From: an uncultured Collinsella sp.
Lineage (GTDB): Bacteria > Actinomycetota > Coriobacteriia > Coriobacteriales > Coriobacteriaceae
Direction of reading: 5' to 3'
Assembly (NCBI GenBank): GCA_902494685.1
Contig: CABUUE010000069.1
Span: 1-7,559 of the forward strand
DNA length: 7,559 nucleotides
Shown: positions 6,854 to 7,559 of the stretch, piece by piece
Position numbering within the stretch: position 1 is the stretch's first letter
Layout of the letters: each line of letters opens with the position of its first letter
Program-made: the position numbers and the translations under genes
The notes under the pieces: model-generated
The model's input: only the letters and a program-made list of their open reading frames with translations
Databases searched by the model: none
What the model was told of the DNA's origin: nothing

Positions 6854-6881
6854 GTTACGGCGTTTTACCAAACGCCGTAAC
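6854..6881 (+). terminator. 12-bp hairpin directly after the DAHP synthase stop
   Basis: GTTACGGCGTTT (6854-6865) pairs perfectly with AAACGCCGTAAC (6870-6881) across a four-base loop TACC, starting two bases after the stop codon. No T-run follows, so it is not a classical intrinsic terminator. It may protect the 3' end of the mRNA, or work with the larger structure immediately downstream, which does end in TTTT. Confidence 0.5.
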
Positions 6882-6897
6882 CGTCCGACGCTGCAAG

Positions 6898-6994
6898 CGC
6901 CCCTAGGCGGCAATCTGACGTTCAGTCGTCGGTCGCGTACCCAAAGTACGCTTCCCTCCTCTTTCACGTCACCTTGCTCGCTTAGGGGCGTTTT
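6898..6994 (+). repeat. Three-tier stem-loop element, possible terminator or structured RNA
   Basis: Outer stem: 6898-6913 (CGCCCCTAGGCGGCAA) pairs with 6974-6990 with one mismatch and one bulged base. Middle stem: TGACG (6916-6920) with CGTCA (6967-6971), separated from the outer stem by two unpaired bases on each side. Apical stem: GCGTAC (6935-6940) with GTACGC (6946-6951), loop CCAAA. Between middle and apical stems is a large internal loop whose plus-strand right side is pyrimidine-rich (CCCTCCTCTTTC), so the minus strand shows GAGGAGGG. TTTT at 6991-6994 follows the outer stem, as in a terminator for the DAHP synthase transcript. The elaborate nesting is more than termination needs, so a dispersed repeat or a structured RNA is equally possible. 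No protein frame is credible. Confidence 0.55.
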
Positions 6995-7031
6995 CACTCA
7001 TATGACCCAATCCGCTGTCAAGAGCCACAAT

Positions 7032-7067
7032 GGCCCCGCCGACCGCTTGCAATCGGTCGGCGGGGCC
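7032..7067. terminator. Very stable 14-bp GC hairpin near the presumed insertion-sequence end
   Basis: GGCCCCGCCGACCG (7032-7045) pairs perfectly with CGGTCGGCGGGGCC (7054-7067), loop CTTGCAAT. No T-run follows on either strand, so termination is likely but not certain. It lies between the structured element after the DAHP synthase gene and the long 3' non-coding stretch of the transposase. It could be a terminator facing the transposase, part of the insertion sequence, or the structured target it inserted beside. Confidence 0.55.
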
Positions 7068-7277
7068 TGCCGTTGAACCCGTCCCGGTCCGCCCCCGGCA
7101 TGTCGTCGACGCCTTCGGCTCAGCCTCATATCCGCGGATACCGCTCCGGCGGCCCGCAATCCTCTCCTTCGGTGGGGCTCCCCAAGTCTGACTACGCGCA
7201 TGCGGCCGCCGCCGCGCGCCCAGCGAAAGCGGGGGTATCCCCGAAGGCTGCCCGGCTCGCCGGGACGGGGGCTATGT
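7068..7277 (-). ncRNA. Candidate guide-RNA region downstream of the IS110-type transposase
   Basis: About 210 GC-rich bases without a credible protein gene lie directly after the transposase stop. Visible structures: CCCGG/CCGGG (7251-7255 with 7260-7264); a stem with an internal loop, CAGC (7221-7224) with GCTG (7247-7250) and CGGGG (7230-7234) with CCCCG (7239-7243); TGGG/CCCA (7173-7184); a perfect 12-bp palindrome TATCCGCGGATA (7129-7140). The heptamer CCTTCGG occurs at 7112-7118 and 7166-7172 and inverted at 7241-7247. IS1111-group elements are known to carry a guide RNA (seekRNA/bridge RNA) in the long non-coding stretch after the transposase, with guide bases in internal loops of stems. 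Position and structure fit, but boundaries and expression are unproven. Confidence 0.35.
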
Positions 7278-7559
7278 CTATTCGGTTGCCTCCCGGCACA
7301 TCGCGCCGAGGGCCCACAGCCACCTCACGAGCTCGGCGGCGGTGGCGGCGTTCGCCTTCGCCTGGGGCATGCCCCTGGCGAGCATCTCCTCGCGGCGCCG
7401 GAGCAGGCGCTCGGAACCCTTCCTCCCGTGCATCCTTACCTCGAGCGGGACGCCGCTGCCCTTGGGCATCAGCTTCGGTTGGTGGCTCGCCTGGACGTAG
7501 CTCCAGGACCCCTCGACAGCCAACCTCCTGACGAGGGCGTTGCCGGCCCCGCTGATCCC
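7278..7559 (-). CDS. IS110/IS1111-family transposase, C-terminal part, runs off right edge
   Basis: The minus-strand frame is open from the right edge to TAG at 7280-7278, giving 93 residues starting GISGAGNALVRRLAVEGSWS. The opening matches the pattern I recall for the C-terminal Transposase_20 domain of IS110-family enzymes (typically GRITKTGN..(V/A)RRLLVEASW.Y). It is followed by a lysine/arginine-rich helical stretch (RMHGRKGSERLLRRREEMLARG) and an AATAAELVRWLWALG end, the usual ARELAGFVWA-like tail. These enzymes use an N-terminal DEDD domain and a C-terminal serine to recombine DNA guided by a structured RNA; both catalytic parts would lie beyond the window. The copy may be full length or truncated. 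The long non-coding stretch after the stop suggests the IS1111 arrangement. Family call is by eye. Confidence 0.72.
   Translation of the reverse strand, partial: GISGAGNALVRRLAVEGSWSYVQASHQPKLMPKGSGVPLEVRMHGRKGSERLLRRREEMLARGMPQAKANAATAAELVRWLWALGAMCREATE

Noticed and set aside
7032..7280. CRISPR array or tandem repeat array
   Set aside because: The hairpins and the CCTTCGG heptamers are irregularly spaced, of mixed orientation and too short; there are no repeat-spacer units anywhere in the window.
7073..7531. Plus-strand open frame of 152 residues at the right end
   Set aside because: It is Arg/Ser/Pro-rich, antisense to the transposase and its non-coding tail, and has no family resemblance: a typical high-GC shadow.

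Overview
The window is high-GC bacterial DNA. It has GTG as well as ATG starts, tightly overlapping genes with strong GGAGG-type ribosome binding sites, and strong third-position G/C bias. Gene content, protein style and repeat-rich intergenic regions suggest a gut actinobacterium of the Coriobacteriia, most likely Collinsella. That assignment is from memory of such genomes and is inference, not a search result.

Layout. Bases 1-206 (minus) hold the N-terminus of a short-chain dehydrogenase/reductase that runs off the left edge. Bases 207-570 are a divergent intergenic region with a minus-strand -10 box, a 96-nt hairpin-forming inverted repeat (403-498), and a second inverted repeat (525-582) that covers the start codon of the next gene. 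Bases 571-5239 (plus) are a three-gene operon: a MarR-type regulator, a 788-residue ABC exporter half and a 618-residue ABC exporter half. The genes overlap by 4 and 1 bases, and a strong intrinsic terminator follows at 5270-5305. The two ABC proteins have complementary active-site defects, the hallmark of a heterodimeric exporter with one degenerate and one consensus ATP site. The MarR protein probably controls the operon through the start-site repeat.

Bases 5306-5820 contain no credible gene. They hold a 237-bp element bounded by long imperfect inverted repeats (MITE-like), a small hairpin repeat and a probable promoter. Bases 5821-6852 (plus) encode a type I DAHP synthase, the first enzyme of the shikimate pathway, with all metal ligands present. 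No other aromatic-pathway gene is visible.

Bases 6853-7277 again lack a protein gene. They carry a 12-bp hairpin just after the DAHP synthase stop, a ~95-nt three-tier stem-loop followed by TTTT, a very stable 14-bp GC hairpin, and about 210 nt of GC-rich, highly structured sequence. The last part lies directly downstream of a minus-strand IS110/IS1111-type transposase C-terminus (7278-7559, running off the right edge). It is a candidate for the guide (bridge/seek) RNA segment of that insertion sequence. This, together with the cluster of inverted repeats around the DAHP synthase gene, is the most unusual part of the window.
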